Notes: generated by a model not told the origin, from the sequence alone. A DNA stretch of 12,225 nucleotides from an uncultured bacterium (GCA_946061355.1 CAMGRE010000058.1:1-12225), one strand, 5' to 3'. Counted from the stretch's first letter, positions 1 to 6,625 are shown. Program-made: numbers and translations.

Positions 1-263
1 ATATCATGTTCGGAAAAGGTATCTCCAGAATGGGGGATATTCTGGATCTCGCGGCTGAGTGCGGCGTGATCAATAAGAGTGGTGCATGGTATGCCTATGA
101 GGGAAATAAGATCGGTCAGGGCAGAGAGAATGCCAAACTGTATCTGGAAACGAATGAAACTGTTGCGGCTGAAGTGGAGCGCAGGGTGAGGGAGCATTAC
201 GGACTGATCAAGGCGGATGCGAAAGACTCTGCCGCAGACACTGCAGGAAAGGAAGCAAAGTGA
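1..263 (+). CDS. recA: RecA recombinase, C-terminal part (5' end outside window)
   Basis: This is the last ~87 residues of RecA, the ATP-dependent strand-exchange protein that forms filaments on single-stranded DNA and triggers LexA self-cleavage. The reading frame is open at the left edge; the first complete codon is at position 3, so the ATG at position 6 is internal. The segment covers the end of the core and the C-terminal domain. The run FGKGISRMGDILDLA, then SGAWYAYEG and KIGQGRENAK, matches the conserved C-terminal region of bacterial RecA, where E. coli has YGEGIN, GAWYSYKG and KIGQG. The end is a short, poorly conserved tail rich in Ala, Lys and Asp. recX starts 7 bases after the stop, so the two are almost certainly cotranscribed. 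The ATPase core and any LexA box lie outside the window. Confidence 0.96.
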   Translation, partial: IMFGKGISRMGDILDLAAECGVINKSGAWYAYEGNKIGQGRENAKLYLETNETVAAEVERRVREHYGLIKADAKDSAADTAGKEAK

Positions 264-270
264 CGGTCGA

Positions 271-888
271 ATGAAAGTCCTTAAGATAGAAGAACTGTCT
301 AAGACAAGATATAGAGTGATCACTGATAACGGATTCGCCTTTGTATTATACAAAGGCGAATTGCGTCATTATGGCATTGCGGAGGGGGTAGAACTCAGCC
401 GGAAGACAGAACGTGAGATCCGGGAGGAACTGCTGCCTAAGAGAGCAAAGCTGCGAGCCATGAATCTTTTGACAAAACGTCAGTATACCGGGAAACAGCT
501 GCATGACAAGCTGATACAGGGCGGTTATGATGAACAGACGGCGGAGGCGGCGCTTGACTATGTCCGGTCTTTCCATTATGTGGATGATGTGGAGTATGCT
601 GCTGAATTTATCCGCTGCAATGCGGATAAGCGCAGTCGTCGTGAGATTGAACAGAAGCTGAGACAGAGGGGAATTTCTGCGGAAATGATTACCGAAGCTT
701 TTGACAGGATGGATGAATTGGGCTTTGCGTGTGATGAGGAGGAGATGATCCGTACTTTGCTGCAAAAAAAACATTTTGATCCGTCACAGGCAGATGAGCG
801 GGAAAAACAGCGTCTGTACGGCTTCTTTTACCGAAAGGGGTTCCGGTTGGATCTGGTGAGGCGTCTGATGGGAGATACTTTTACTTGA
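271..888 (+). CDS. recX: RecX, regulator of RecA
   Basis: A 205-residue protein of the RecX family, which binds RecA filaments and modulates recombination. Family features are visible: a long helical region from about residue 52, with LRAMNLLTKRQYTGKQL (62-78), and FHYVDDVEYAAEFI (101-114), which corresponds to the conserved 'aspartate-aspartate-phenylalanine/tyrosine-alanine' RecX segment. These are followed by basic helical repeats (KRSRREIEQKLRQRG, 120-134). The length is normal for Firmicute RecX. I chose the ATG at 271 because the in-frame ATG at 217 would overlap recA by 47 bases, and the family N-terminus begins near here (MKVLKIEEL). The ribosome site is weak and distant (AAGGAAG, about 250-256), so translational coupling to recA is plausible. 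The stop codon overlaps the -35 box of the next promoter. Confidence 0.93.
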   Translation: MKVLKIEELSKTRYRVITDNGFAFVLYKGELRHYGIAEGVELSRKTEREIREELLPKRAKLRAMNLLTKRQYTGKQLHDKLIQGGYDEQTAEAALDYVRSFHYVDDVEYAAEFIRCNADKRSRREIEQKLRQRGISAEMITEAFDRMDELGFACDEEEMIRTLLQKKHFDPSQADEREKQRLYGFFYRKGFRLDLVRRLMGDTFT

Positions 889-913
889 CATAACATGAAA
901 TAACGTTTAAAAT
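885..913 (+). promoter_or_regulatory. Sigma-A promoter of rny
   Basis: TTGACA (885-890) and TAAAAT (908-913) are separated by exactly 17 bases, a perfect -35 and a one-mismatch -10. Transcription would start near 920 and give a leader of about 88 bases before the rny start at 1008. The -35 box includes the TGA stop of recX, so the promoter is tucked into the end of the previous gene. Confidence 0.75.
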
Positions 914-990
914 TTAAGTGTTGTAATTTCGAACATCGAATATGTGAAAATGTATTCTATAAAAGATATTTGCACAATGAAAAATGAATA

Positions 991-1003
991 AGGAGGTGCT
1001 CCT
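991..1003 (+). promoter_or_regulatory. rny ribosome binding site inside a small hairpin
   Basis: AGGAGGT (991-997) is a near-perfect Shine-Dalgarno site 10 bases before the ATG at 1008, and it decides the start of rny. The same bases can pair: AGGAG (991-995), loop GTG, CTCCT (999-1003), a 5-bp hairpin. This could lower initiation, but the helix is short and a translating ribosome could melt it. Confidence 0.6.
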
Positions 1004-1007
1004 GTAC

Positions 1008-2555
1008 ATGCTTTACTATGTATTGACAGTAGTTGTTACGCTGATCATAGCGATACCTGCAGCTGCTGCTGTGGCTACATCTTACCGTAAAAAAGTGGTG
1101 GAGACAAAGATTGGCAATGCGGAGGAGAAGGCGCGCGAGATCATTGACGAAGCGCTGAAGACCGCAGAAGCGAAGAAACGCGAAGGCTTGCTCGAGATCA
1201 AGGAGGAGTCCATTCGCACAAAGAATGAGCTGGATAAGGAGATTAAAGAACGCCGGAACGAAGTGCAGCGTTCGGAGAGAAGAATTCAGCAGAAGGAAGA
1301 GAACATCGATAAGAAAGCGGATTCTATCGAGAAGAAGGAGGCTGCGCTGACAGCTAAGGAACAAGAGCTGGAGAAGCAGAAGGTGGAGATTTCCAAGCTC
1401 AATGAACAAAGAGTACAGGAACTGGAACGAATCTCAGGATTAACCTCTGAACAGGCAAAAGATTATCTGTTAAAAACCGTTGAAGACGAAGTAAAACACG
1501 AGACGGCCAAAATGATCAAGGAGATGGAGAACCGGGCAAAAGAGGAGGCAGACAAAAAGGCAAAAGAGTATGTGATCAATGCCATACAGAAATGTGCTGC
1601 CGATCATGTGTCTGAGGCAACGATCTCCGTGGTTCAGCTTCCCAATGACGAGATGAAGGGAAGGATTATCGGAAGAGAAGGAAGAAACATCAGGACATTG
1701 GAGACAATGACCGGTGTGGATCTGATCATTGATGATACTCCGGAAGCTGTGATCTTATCCGGTTTTGATCCGATCCGCAGGGAAGTGGCCCGCATTGCTT
1801 TGGAGAAATTGATCGTTGATGGACGTATTCATCCTGCCAGAATCGAAGAGATGGTAGAGAAGGCTCAAAAAGAAGTAGAAGTCATGATTAAAGAGGAAGG
1901 TGAGGCTGCCACACTGGAGGTAGGTGTGCATGGCATTCATCCCGAACTCGTAAGATTACTTGGAAAGATGAAGTTTAGAACCAGCTACGGACAGAACGCG
2001 TTAAAGCATTCTATCGAGGTGGCGCAGCTTTCCGGTCTGCTTGCTGCTGAGATGGGACTTGATGTAAGACTTGCGAAACGTGCCGGTCTGCTGCATGATA
2101 TCGGAAAAGCAGTGGATCATGAGATGGAAGGATCCCATATCCAGCTTGGTGCAGAGCTTTGCCGGAAGTATAAAGAGGGTGCCGTTGTCATCAACAGCGT
2201 GGAATCCCATCATGGCGATGTGGAAGCACAGTCACTGATTGCATGTATTGTTCAGGCCGCAGATACCATTTCTGCTGCAAGGCCCGGTGCGAGAAGAGAG
2301 ACGGTTGAGACATATACCAGCAGATTAAAACAGCTTGAAGATATTACGAATGACTTCAAGGGTGTAGATAAGTCCTTTGCAATTCAGGCAGGCAGAGAGG
2401 TTCGTGTGATGGTAGTTCCTGAGCAGATTTCAGATGCAGACATGGTGCTGCTTGCACGAGATATTTCCAAGAAGATCGAAGCTGAGATGGAATATCCCGG
2501 ACAGATCAAGGTCAACGTGATCCGCGAATCCCGTGTGACCGATTATGCGAAATAA
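1008..2555 (+). CDS. rny: Ribonuclease Y
   Basis: RNase Y is the membrane-anchored endoribonuclease that starts decay and processing of many mRNAs in Firmicutes. The 515-residue protein follows the family order: an N-terminal membrane anchor (about 3-25), a long charged coiled coil (about 30-200), a KH RNA-binding domain with the GRIIGREGRN motif starting at Gly218, and an HD phosphohydrolase domain with His334, the His363-Asp364 pair in LLHDIGKA, and a later HHGD. B. subtilis RNase Y has 520 residues. I placed the start at ATG 1008, which has a strong ribosome site. The upstream in-frame ATG at 984 has no such site and would add 8 residues, with the Shine-Dalgarno sequence inside the gene. 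It sits behind recA-recX with its own promoter, and a small membrane-protein gene follows after 30 bases. Confidence 0.97.
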   Translation: MLYYVLTVVVTLIIAIPAAAAVATSYRKKVVETKIGNAEEKAREIIDEALKTAEAKKREGLLEIKEESIRTKNELDKEIKERRNEVQRSERRIQQKEENIDKKADSIEKKEAALTAKEQELEKQKVEISKLNEQRVQELERISGLTSEQAKDYLLKTVEDEVKHETAKMIKEMENRAKEEADKKAKEYVINAIQKCAADHVSEATISVVQLPNDEMKGRIIGREGRNIRTLETMTGVDLIIDDTPEAVILSGFDPIRREVARIALEKLIVDGRIHPARIEEMVEKAQKEVEVMIKEEGEAATLEVGVHGIHPELVRLLGKMKFRTSYGQNALKHSIEVAQLSGLLAAEMGLDVRLAKRAGLLHDIGKAVDHEMEGSHIQLGAELCRKYKEGAVVINSVESHHGDVEAQSLIACIVQAADTISAARPGARRETVETYTSRLKQLEDITNDFKGVDKSFAIQAGREVRVMVVPEQISDADMVLLARDISKKIEAEMEYPGQIKVNVIRESRVTDYAK

Positions 2556-2585
2556 AAGCAGTGTGTTTGGAAAGAAGGAGTAAAC

Positions 2586-2696
2586 ATGTTATTGTTAATG
2601 GGCGGAATGCTGGTGATCATTATAGCAGTCGTTGTTGTAGCAGCGGTTTCAGCTGTGGTAGCGGCAGTGGCAGCCAGCGAGGATATTGATTCGTAA
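2586..2696 (+). CDS. 36-residue single-pass membrane small protein (unrecognised)
   Basis: A short gene that length cut-offs would miss. ATG 2586 follows GAAGGAG (2574-2580) at an ideal 5-base spacing; TAA is at 2694-2696. The 36 residues begin MLLLMGGMLVIIIAVVVV, continue with an Ala/Val-rich stretch to about residue 30, and end with the acidic tail SEDIDS. That gives one transmembrane helix of about 25 residues, with no charged residue before position 32. The gene lies 30 bases after rny and directly before a strong terminator, so it is the last gene of the rny transcript. I do not recognise a family. It differs from typical type I toxins, which usually carry a basic tail. A role near membrane-bound RNase Y is only a guess from position. 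The strong ribosome site and regular membrane pattern make a real gene likely. Confidence 0.7.
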   Translation: MLLLMGGMLVIIIAVVVVAAVSAVVAAVAASEDIDS

Positions 2697-2713
2697 CCAT
2701 AACGAAGGATGTG

Positions 2714-2751
2714 ATAAGAGGTATCAGAGTGATCTGATACCTCTTATTTTT
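2714..2751 (+). terminator. Rho-independent terminator of the rny unit
   Basis: A perfect 14-bp stem, ATAAGAGGTATCAG (2714-2727) with CTGATACCTCTTAT (2734-2747), a 6-base loop AGTGAT, and a run of five T (2747-2751). It ends the rny and small-protein transcript. Confidence 0.92.
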
Positions 2752-2825
2752 GTGTGCCTCAGTATGCAGAATGGCTGTCGGGAGGAAGGCATTCTGTATT
2801 TCTTATTTTTTTCTGTTTATTTTGC

Positions 2826-2854
2826 TTGTGTATTTGGAGTTCTTGTTGTAAAAT
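2826..2854 (+). promoter_or_regulatory. Candidate promoter of the aminotransferase gene
   Basis: TTGTGT (2826-2831), 17 bases, then TAAAAT (2849-2854) would start transcription near 2861. The -35 box is a weak match. The surrounding 2752-2953 region is AT-rich and holds no convincing gene, so a promoter must lie in it; this is the best-spaced pair I see. Confidence 0.4.
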
Positions 2855-2875
2855 AGTTAAAGTATGCGAATGTAC

Positions 2876-2889
2876 TATTGTATACAATA
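2876..2889. promoter_or_regulatory. Perfect 14-bp palindrome, possible GntR-type operator
   Basis: TATTGTATACAATA is a perfect palindrome between the candidate promoter and the aminotransferase start. The core TTGTATACAA fits the general form of operators of GntR regulators of the FadR/FCD group (half sites with GT and AC around the centre). It would lie about 15-28 bases after the predicted start of transcription, a position suited to repression. No such regulator is in the window, so this is inference from shape. Confidence 0.4.
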
Positions 2890-2953
2890 ATTCAATCTTG
2901 CGTGAAATCCTCATGATTTTATTGCAGAAAGACAGATTAAAGGGGTGCAGATC

Positions 2954-4240
2954 ATGAAACCGTATACGGAATACAGTAAAGAGGAATTGCTTTCCTGTAA
3001 GGCAGAGTTGGAACAGGCGTACAAAGAAGCACAGGCAAAGGGACTGAAGCTTGATATGTCCCGTGGCAAGCCTGCAGCGGTTCAGCTTGATATGGGAATG
3101 GGACTGATGGATGCGCTGACGAAAGGATCGGCAATGAAATCCGAGTCCGGGATCGACACCAGAAATTATGGCGGTATGGATGGAATTCCGGAGGCAAAGC
3201 AGCTTATGGCGGGGATCATGGGAATTCAGGATCCCGATCAGGTGATTGTGTTTGGTAATGCAAGTCTTTCCATCATGTACGATACGATTTCAAGGTCTGT
3301 GACGCACGGCGTGATGGGAAGTACACCATGGTGCAAACTCGATCAGGTGAAGTTCCTGTGTCCGGTGCCGGGATATGACAGGCATTTTGCCATCACAGAG
3401 CATTTTGGCATTGAGATGATCAATGTGCCGATGACGAGCGAAGGACCGGATATGGATGTGGTGGAGAAACTGGTCAGTGAAGATGTGTCCATCAAGGGAA
3501 TCTGGTGTGTGCCGAAATATTCCAATCCTCAGGGAATCACGTATTCCGATGAAACAGTGCGGAGAATGGCCGCGCTGAAGCCGGCGGCAGAGGATTTCAG
3601 AATTTTCTGGGACAATGCTTATGCGGTACATCATCTGTATGATGAGGATCAGGACGAGCTCCTCGATATCATGGCGGAATGTGAGAAAGCGGGAAATCCC
3701 GATATGGTATATGAGTTTGCCTCGACCTCCAAGGTCAGCTTCGCGGGAGCAGGGATTGCGGCGATGGCAGCCTCTAAGGCAAATCTCGATTATGTGAAAA
3801 AGTCCATGACGATCCAGACGATCGGTTATGACAAGGTGAATCAACTCCGCCATGTGCGCTATTTTAAGGATATGGGCGGGATCAGGGCTCATATGAAGAA
3901 GCATGCGGAAATTATGCGTCCCAAGTTTGAAGCGGTGGAACATGTACTTGAGAAGGAACTTTCGGGGCTTGGTATCGGAAGCTGGGTGAAACCGAAGGGA
4001 GGATATTTTATCACCTTCGAGGCGATGGAGGGCTGTGCTAAGAGCATCGTGGCAAAATGTAAGGAGGCAGGTGTTGTGCTGACAAAGGCCGGAGCTCCTT
4101 TCCCTTATGGAAAAGATCCTAAGGACAGCGTGATCCGTATCGCACCGTCATTTCCGACACCGGAAGAACTGGCGGCTGCAACAGACCTGTTTGTACTTTG
4201 TGTCAAACTGGCAAGTGTGGAAAAGCTTTTGGAGAAGTAG
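2954..4240 (+). CDS. PLP-dependent aminotransferase, aspartate aminotransferase type Ic-like
   Basis: A 428-residue fold-type I aminotransferase of the group that includes the Corynebacterium-type aspartate aminotransferases (often annotated 'MocR-family aminotransferase', although there is no DNA-binding domain here). Visible signatures are SRGKP (36-40), NYGGMDGIPE (71-80), the cofactor-site asparagine in YSNPQGIT (Asn191), Asp220 in WDNAY, and the likely Schiff-base lysine Lys260 in STSKVSFAGAG. VIRIAPSFP near the C-terminus carries the probable substrate-carboxylate arginine. Length and motif order fit a complete enzyme. Substrate choice cannot be read from the sequence; aspartate/2-oxoglutarate is the family's best-supported reaction. 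Start: ATG 2954 with AAAGGGG (2939-2945) 8 bases upstream; a GTG at 2945 lies inside that site. A NUDIX gene follows after 34 bases, possibly in the same transcript. Confidence 0.88.
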   Translation: MKPYTEYSKEELLSCKAELEQAYKEAQAKGLKLDMSRGKPAAVQLDMGMGLMDALTKGSAMKSESGIDTRNYGGMDGIPEAKQLMAGIMGIQDPDQVIVFGNASLSIMYDTISRSVTHGVMGSTPWCKLDQVKFLCPVPGYDRHFAITEHFGIEMINVPMTSEGPDMDVVEKLVSEDVSIKGIWCVPKYSNPQGITYSDETVRRMAALKPAAEDFRIFWDNAYAVHHLYDEDQDELLDIMAECEKAGNPDMVYEFASTSKVSFAGAGIAAMAASKANLDYVKKSMTIQTIGYDKVNQLRHVRYFKDMGGIRAHMKKHAEIMRPKFEAVEHVLEKELSGLGIGSWVKPKGGYFITFEAMEGCAKSIVAKCKEAGVVLTKAGAPFPYGKDPKDSVIRIAPSFPTPEELAAATDLFVLCVKLASVEKLLEK

Positions 4241-4274
4241 TATAAAACTACCATGATGGCGTGGGAGATGCGCC

Positions 4275-4835
4275 ATGGAAGGTGAAAGTATGAGTGACGA
4301 ATATCAATATAAAAGAGTTGGAAGGGAACTGATCCATAAAGGTGCGATCATTGATTATTATCAGGATACGATAAAACTGCCGGACGGAAGAGAAGAGAAG
4401 TGGGATTTTATCGACCATAAGGGAGCCGCGGCAGTCGTTCCTGTGAAGGAAGATGGCAGGATCCTTATGGTGCGTCAGTACCGGAATGCACTGGAGCGGT
4501 ATACGCTTGAGATCCCGGCCGGAGGACTGAACGGTGCCGATGAGCCGACAGCGGTTGCTGCGGCGAGAGAGCTTGAGGAAGAGACAGGATATCGCTGCAA
4601 GGAACTGGAACTTTTGATCTCCGTCCGCACGACAGTTGCTTTCTGCAATGAGAAGATTGATGTTTATACGGCGAGAAACCTGGTTCCCGGGGTGCAGCAT
4701 CTGGATGACGATGAGTATCTGGGCGTGGAGGAACATACCATTGAGGAACTTGAGCAGATGATCCTGCGTCAGGAGATCCAGGATGCCAAGACGATTGCCG
4801 CGCTGATGGCATATAAGGTGAAATACAGTGTATAG
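4275..4835 (+). CDS. nudF: NUDIX hydrolase, ADP-ribose pyrophosphatase type
   Basis: A 186-residue NUDIX protein. The complete Nudix box is present: Gly84, five residues, Glu90, seven residues, Arg98-Glu99-Leu, Glu102-Glu103 and Gly105, the site that binds the catalytic metal. The preceding LEIPAGG (78-84) and the N-terminal strands with YYQDTIKLPDG are typical of ADP-ribose pyrophosphatases, which cleave ADP-ribose to AMP and ribose 5-phosphate. Two starts are possible: ATG 4275 with GGGAG 8 bases upstream, used here, or ATG 4290 with AAGGTGA close before it (181 residues, beginning MSDEYQYKR). A 6-bp inverted repeat (ATGGCG 4256-4261, CGCCAT 4271-4276) encloses the first ribosome site. Gene order supports the name: in B. 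subtilis nudF also lies just before spoIIM and xerD. Substrate is inferred from family and position. Confidence 0.9.
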   Translation: MEGESMSDEYQYKRVGRELIHKGAIIDYYQDTIKLPDGREEKWDFIDHKGAAAVVPVKEDGRILMVRQYRNALERYTLEIPAGGLNGADEPTAVAAARELEEETGYRCKELELLISVRTTVAFCNEKIDVYTARNLVPGVQHLDDDEYLGVEEHTIEELEQMILRQEIQDAKTIAALMAYKVKYSV

Positions 4836-4864
4836 TGTATTATGAGGCACATCAGGCGAAATGC

Positions 4865-4893
4865 GGCATATATAATAAAACAGGGCATATACT
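4865..4893 (+). promoter_or_regulatory. Candidate sigma-E-type promoter of spoIIM
   Basis: CATATACT (4886-4893) agrees at seven of eight positions with the Bacillus sigma-E -10 consensus CATACAmT. GGCATATA (4865-4872), 13 bases upstream, resembles the sigma-E -35 region built around ATA. Transcription would start near 4900, about 20 bases before the spoIIM start. B. subtilis spoIIM is transcribed in the mother cell by sigma-E, which is why I looked. AT-rich sequence makes chance matches easy. Confidence 0.35.
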
Positions 4894-4927
4894 TTAGAAA
4901 AAATAAAAGAAGGATATGCCTTGTTTT
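4877..4927 (+). terminator. Inverted repeat: nudF terminator and/or lock on the spoIIM start
   Basis: Bases 4877-4890 pair with 4914-4927: 14 pairs with one G-U, around a 23-base loop. The A-rich left flank and the TTGTTTT right end look like an intrinsic terminator for the aminotransferase/NUDIX transcript. The right arm also contains the TTG start codon of spoIIM (4921-4923), and the loop holds most of its ribosome site. A long read-through RNA would therefore fold over the spoIIM start. Confidence 0.55.
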
Positions 4928-5529
4928 CAATCAAAAAGAGATGGAGAGGGGCAGAGCAGCCACATATGGCTCTGCCCTTTTTGGCGGGACTGATGGCCGG
5001 TATCCTGTTCGTCTATTTCCATGCGGATTCCTGGAGCGCACAACATCAGGCGGCAAATTCCGCATTAATAAAGCGGCTGGGTACGATGGAGCTGGATACA
5101 GGGACGTTTTTCTGGTATGTCCTGCGCAAGAGACTGGCAGTTCTCTGGACGCTGGCTATCCTGGCAACGACCTTTGCCGGCATGGTCACAACTTACCTGT
5201 TTGTGTTCTGGGCGGGAATCAGTGCCGGAGTGATGGCATCTACGCTCGTTCTGCAGTTCGGGATTAAGGGAGGGATTCTCTTTGCGGGAGGACTGCTGCC
5301 CCAATACCTGTGTTATATCCCGGCCTTCCTGATGATGTTTGCGTGGTGCATGAGAGTGTATTTGCAGCTTTACGGCGGAGAATACAGTGCATATCAGGAG
5401 GAGGAAGGTGGCAGGAGAAAACGGCTGATCCCGACAATTCTGATCGTCCATGGAGTTGTCATAACGGGAGTTTTTCTGGAAAGTTATGTTAATCCCAATT
5501 TTATTGCAGAGATATTAAAAATTTTTTAA
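4921..5529 (+). CDS. spoIIM: Stage II sporulation protein M
   Basis: SpoIIM is part of the SpoIID-SpoIIM-SpoIIP complex that remodels septal peptidoglycan so that the mother cell engulfs the forespore. The 202-residue protein has about five membrane segments (roughly 16-34, 72-98, 99-113, 115-145, 170-186), as expected for a family of about 210 residues. It carries FFWYVLRKRL before the second segment and the family-typical ending GVFLESYVNPNF. The start is TTG 4921, supported by AGAAGGA (4908-4914) 6 bases upstream. The next in-frame ATG (4966) would leave 187 residues and has a poorly placed ribosome site. The gene lies between the NUDIX gene and xerD, the same order as nudF-spoIIM-(fur)-xerD of B. 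subtilis. It probably has its own sporulation promoter and is followed by a terminator. Confidence 0.9.
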   Translation: MFSIKKRWRGAEQPHMALPFLAGLMAGILFVYFHADSWSAQHQAANSALIKRLGTMELDTGTFFWYVLRKRLAVLWTLAILATTFAGMVTTYLFVFWAGISAGVMASTLVLQFGIKGGILFAGGLLPQYLCYIPAFLMMFAWCMRVYLQLYGGEYSAYQEEEGGRRKRLIPTILIVHGVVITGVFLESYVNPNFIAEILKIF

Positions 5530-5573
5530 AAGCCTGTTTTACAAGATATGGTGTCTTGACAAAACGGGCTTTT
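5528..5573 (+). terminator. Terminator after spoIIM
   Basis: A long hairpin: AAAAGCCTGTTTT (5528-5540) pairs with AAAACGGGCTTTT (5561-5573) with one G-U, and CAAGA (5542-5546) pairs with TCTTG (5554-5558) inside. The AAAA and TTTT ends lie within the stem, so it could work on both strands. It overlaps the last two bases of the spoIIM stop codon. Confidence 0.8.
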
Positions 5574-5635
5574 CGATATGTTGTGTATCCTGCATAAAAT
5601 GGGACTTTTGTGGAAAAAAATGGAGAAAATAGCAT

Positions 5636-5664
5636 TTGATTTTCCCATGGAACCTTATTATAAT
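5636..5664 (+). promoter_or_regulatory. Sigma-A promoter of xerD
   Basis: TTGATT (5636-5641), 17 bases, TATAAT (5659-5664): a near-consensus pair. Transcription would start near 5671 and leave a leader of about 54 bases. The rest of the 5574-5724 gap holds nothing else that I can support. Confidence 0.75.
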
Positions 5665-5724
5665 ATCTTTTAGACAGCTTTTTTCACCGAAAAGAGAAAG
5701 CTTATGAGGAGAGGTATCGATTTC

Positions 5725-6609
5725 ATGCAGAATGAGATAATGGGGTTCATTTCCTATTTACATAACGTGAAAAAGAAATCCAGCAATACGGAATTGTCCT
5801 ATAAGCGTGACTTATGTAAACTTCAGAGTTATATGGAGGAGCGCGGGATCCATTCGTTTGCGGAGATCACGTCCGCGGATCTGCACGCCTATGTGTCGTA
5901 TCTGAATGACAATCATTTTGCATCGGCCACAGTTTCCAGAAATATTGCATCCATCAAGGCGCTGTATCAGTATCTATTGGCAGAGGGAATCGTATCTGAG
6001 AATGTTGCAGAGGAGTTGAAAGCTCCCAGGATCGAGAAAAAACTTCCGGAAATACTGACGATGGAAGAAGTAGTGTGTCTGCTGAATCAGCCGTCAGGGG
6101 ACAGCATAAAGGAGATTCGTGACAAGGCCATGCTGGAACTTCTTTATGCAACCGGTATCCGCGTGACGGAACTGATCACACTTTCCATTCATGATCTGAA
6201 TCTGCAGATGAGTTTCATTCTGTGCAGGGACAGCAATAAGGAGCGGCTTGTGCCTTTTGGCAAAGAAGCGCGCGCAGCGCTGGTGCGTTATCTGGAGAAA
6301 GCGAGAGACCAGCTGCTTGGCGGAATGCCGCAGGACGTGCTCTTTGTGAATTGTTCCGGACAGCCGATGAGCCGTCAGGGATTTTGGAAACTGATCAAAT
6401 ATTATGCGAAGAAGGCCGGTATTCAGGCCGATATCACGCCGCATACGCTCAGACATTCGTTTGCGGCACATCTGGTGGAAAACGGTGCGGATCTGCGCAG
6501 CGTGCAGGAGATGCTGGGACATTCCGATATCTCCACGACACAGATCTATGCGAATATGAATCATAACAGGATCAGAGAAGTATATGCAAAGGCTCATCCG
6601 AGAGGATGA
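5725..6609 (+). CDS. xerD: Site-specific tyrosine recombinase XerD
   Basis: XerD works with XerC at dif, near the terminus, to resolve chromosome dimers at division. The 294-residue protein has the N-terminal SAM-like core-binding domain (about 1-90, with NTELSYKRDL) and the C-terminal catalytic domain with all the active-site residues: Arg146 (ATGIRVTEL), Lys172 (SNKERLVPF), His240 and Arg243 (HTLRHSF), His266 (GHSDISTTQIY) and nucleophile Tyr275. Length is close to that of B. subtilis XerD (296). I chose ATG 5725 because AGGAGAGG (5707-5714) lies 10 bases before it and it gives a family-like N-terminus (MQNEIMGF). The in-frame ATG at 5704 would put that ribosome site inside the gene. The position next to nudF-spoIIM argues for XerD rather than XerC or a phage integrase. 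Confidence 0.93.
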   Translation: MQNEIMGFISYLHNVKKKSSNTELSYKRDLCKLQSYMEERGIHSFAEITSADLHAYVSYLNDNHFASATVSRNIASIKALYQYLLAEGIVSENVAEELKAPRIEKKLPEILTMEEVVCLLNQPSGDSIKEIRDKAMLELLYATGIRVTELITLSIHDLNLQMSFILCRDSNKERLVPFGKEARAALVRYLEKARDQLLGGMPQDVLFVNCSGQPMSRQGFWKLIKYYAKKAGIQADITPHTLRHSFAAHLVENGADLRSVQEMLGHSDISTTQIYANMNHNRIREVYAKAHPRG

Positions 6610-6618
6610 GCCTTTTTT
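6589..6618 (+). terminator. Terminator overlapping the xerD 3' end
   Basis: AAGGCTCATCC (6589-6599), tetraloop GAGA (GNRA type), GGATGAGCCTT (6604-6614), then T to 6618. The 11-bp stem is perfect. Its left arm encodes the last XerD residues and the TGA stop (6607-6609) lies in the right arm. On the minus strand only three T follow, so it would serve the converging DAHP synthase gene poorly. Confidence 0.9.
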
Positions 6619-6625
6619 AGGTTTT

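Noticed and set aside
217..270. Longer recX starting at ATG 217
   Set aside because: It would overlap recA by 47 bases and add an 18-residue basic tail unlike RecX N-termini.
925..950. LexA (SOS) box before rny, prompted by TTCGAACATCGAATATG
   Set aside because: The Firmicute box needs CGAAC, four bases, GTTCG; the right half is missing here.
977..991. Four-codon upstream frame (MKNE) before rny as a leader peptide
   Set aside because: It has no ribosome site, and such short frames are common by chance.
2754..2957. 67-codon plus-strand frame before the aminotransferase
   Set aside because: It has no ribosome site, its start lies just after the terminator, its composition is Cys/Phe-rich and unlike its neighbours, and it covers the promoter and palindrome.
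5725..6609. Tyrosine recombinase as the integrase of a mobile element
   Set aside because: Length, motifs and the nudF-spoIIM neighbourhood fit housekeeping XerD; no attachment site, tRNA target or cargo genes lie nearby.
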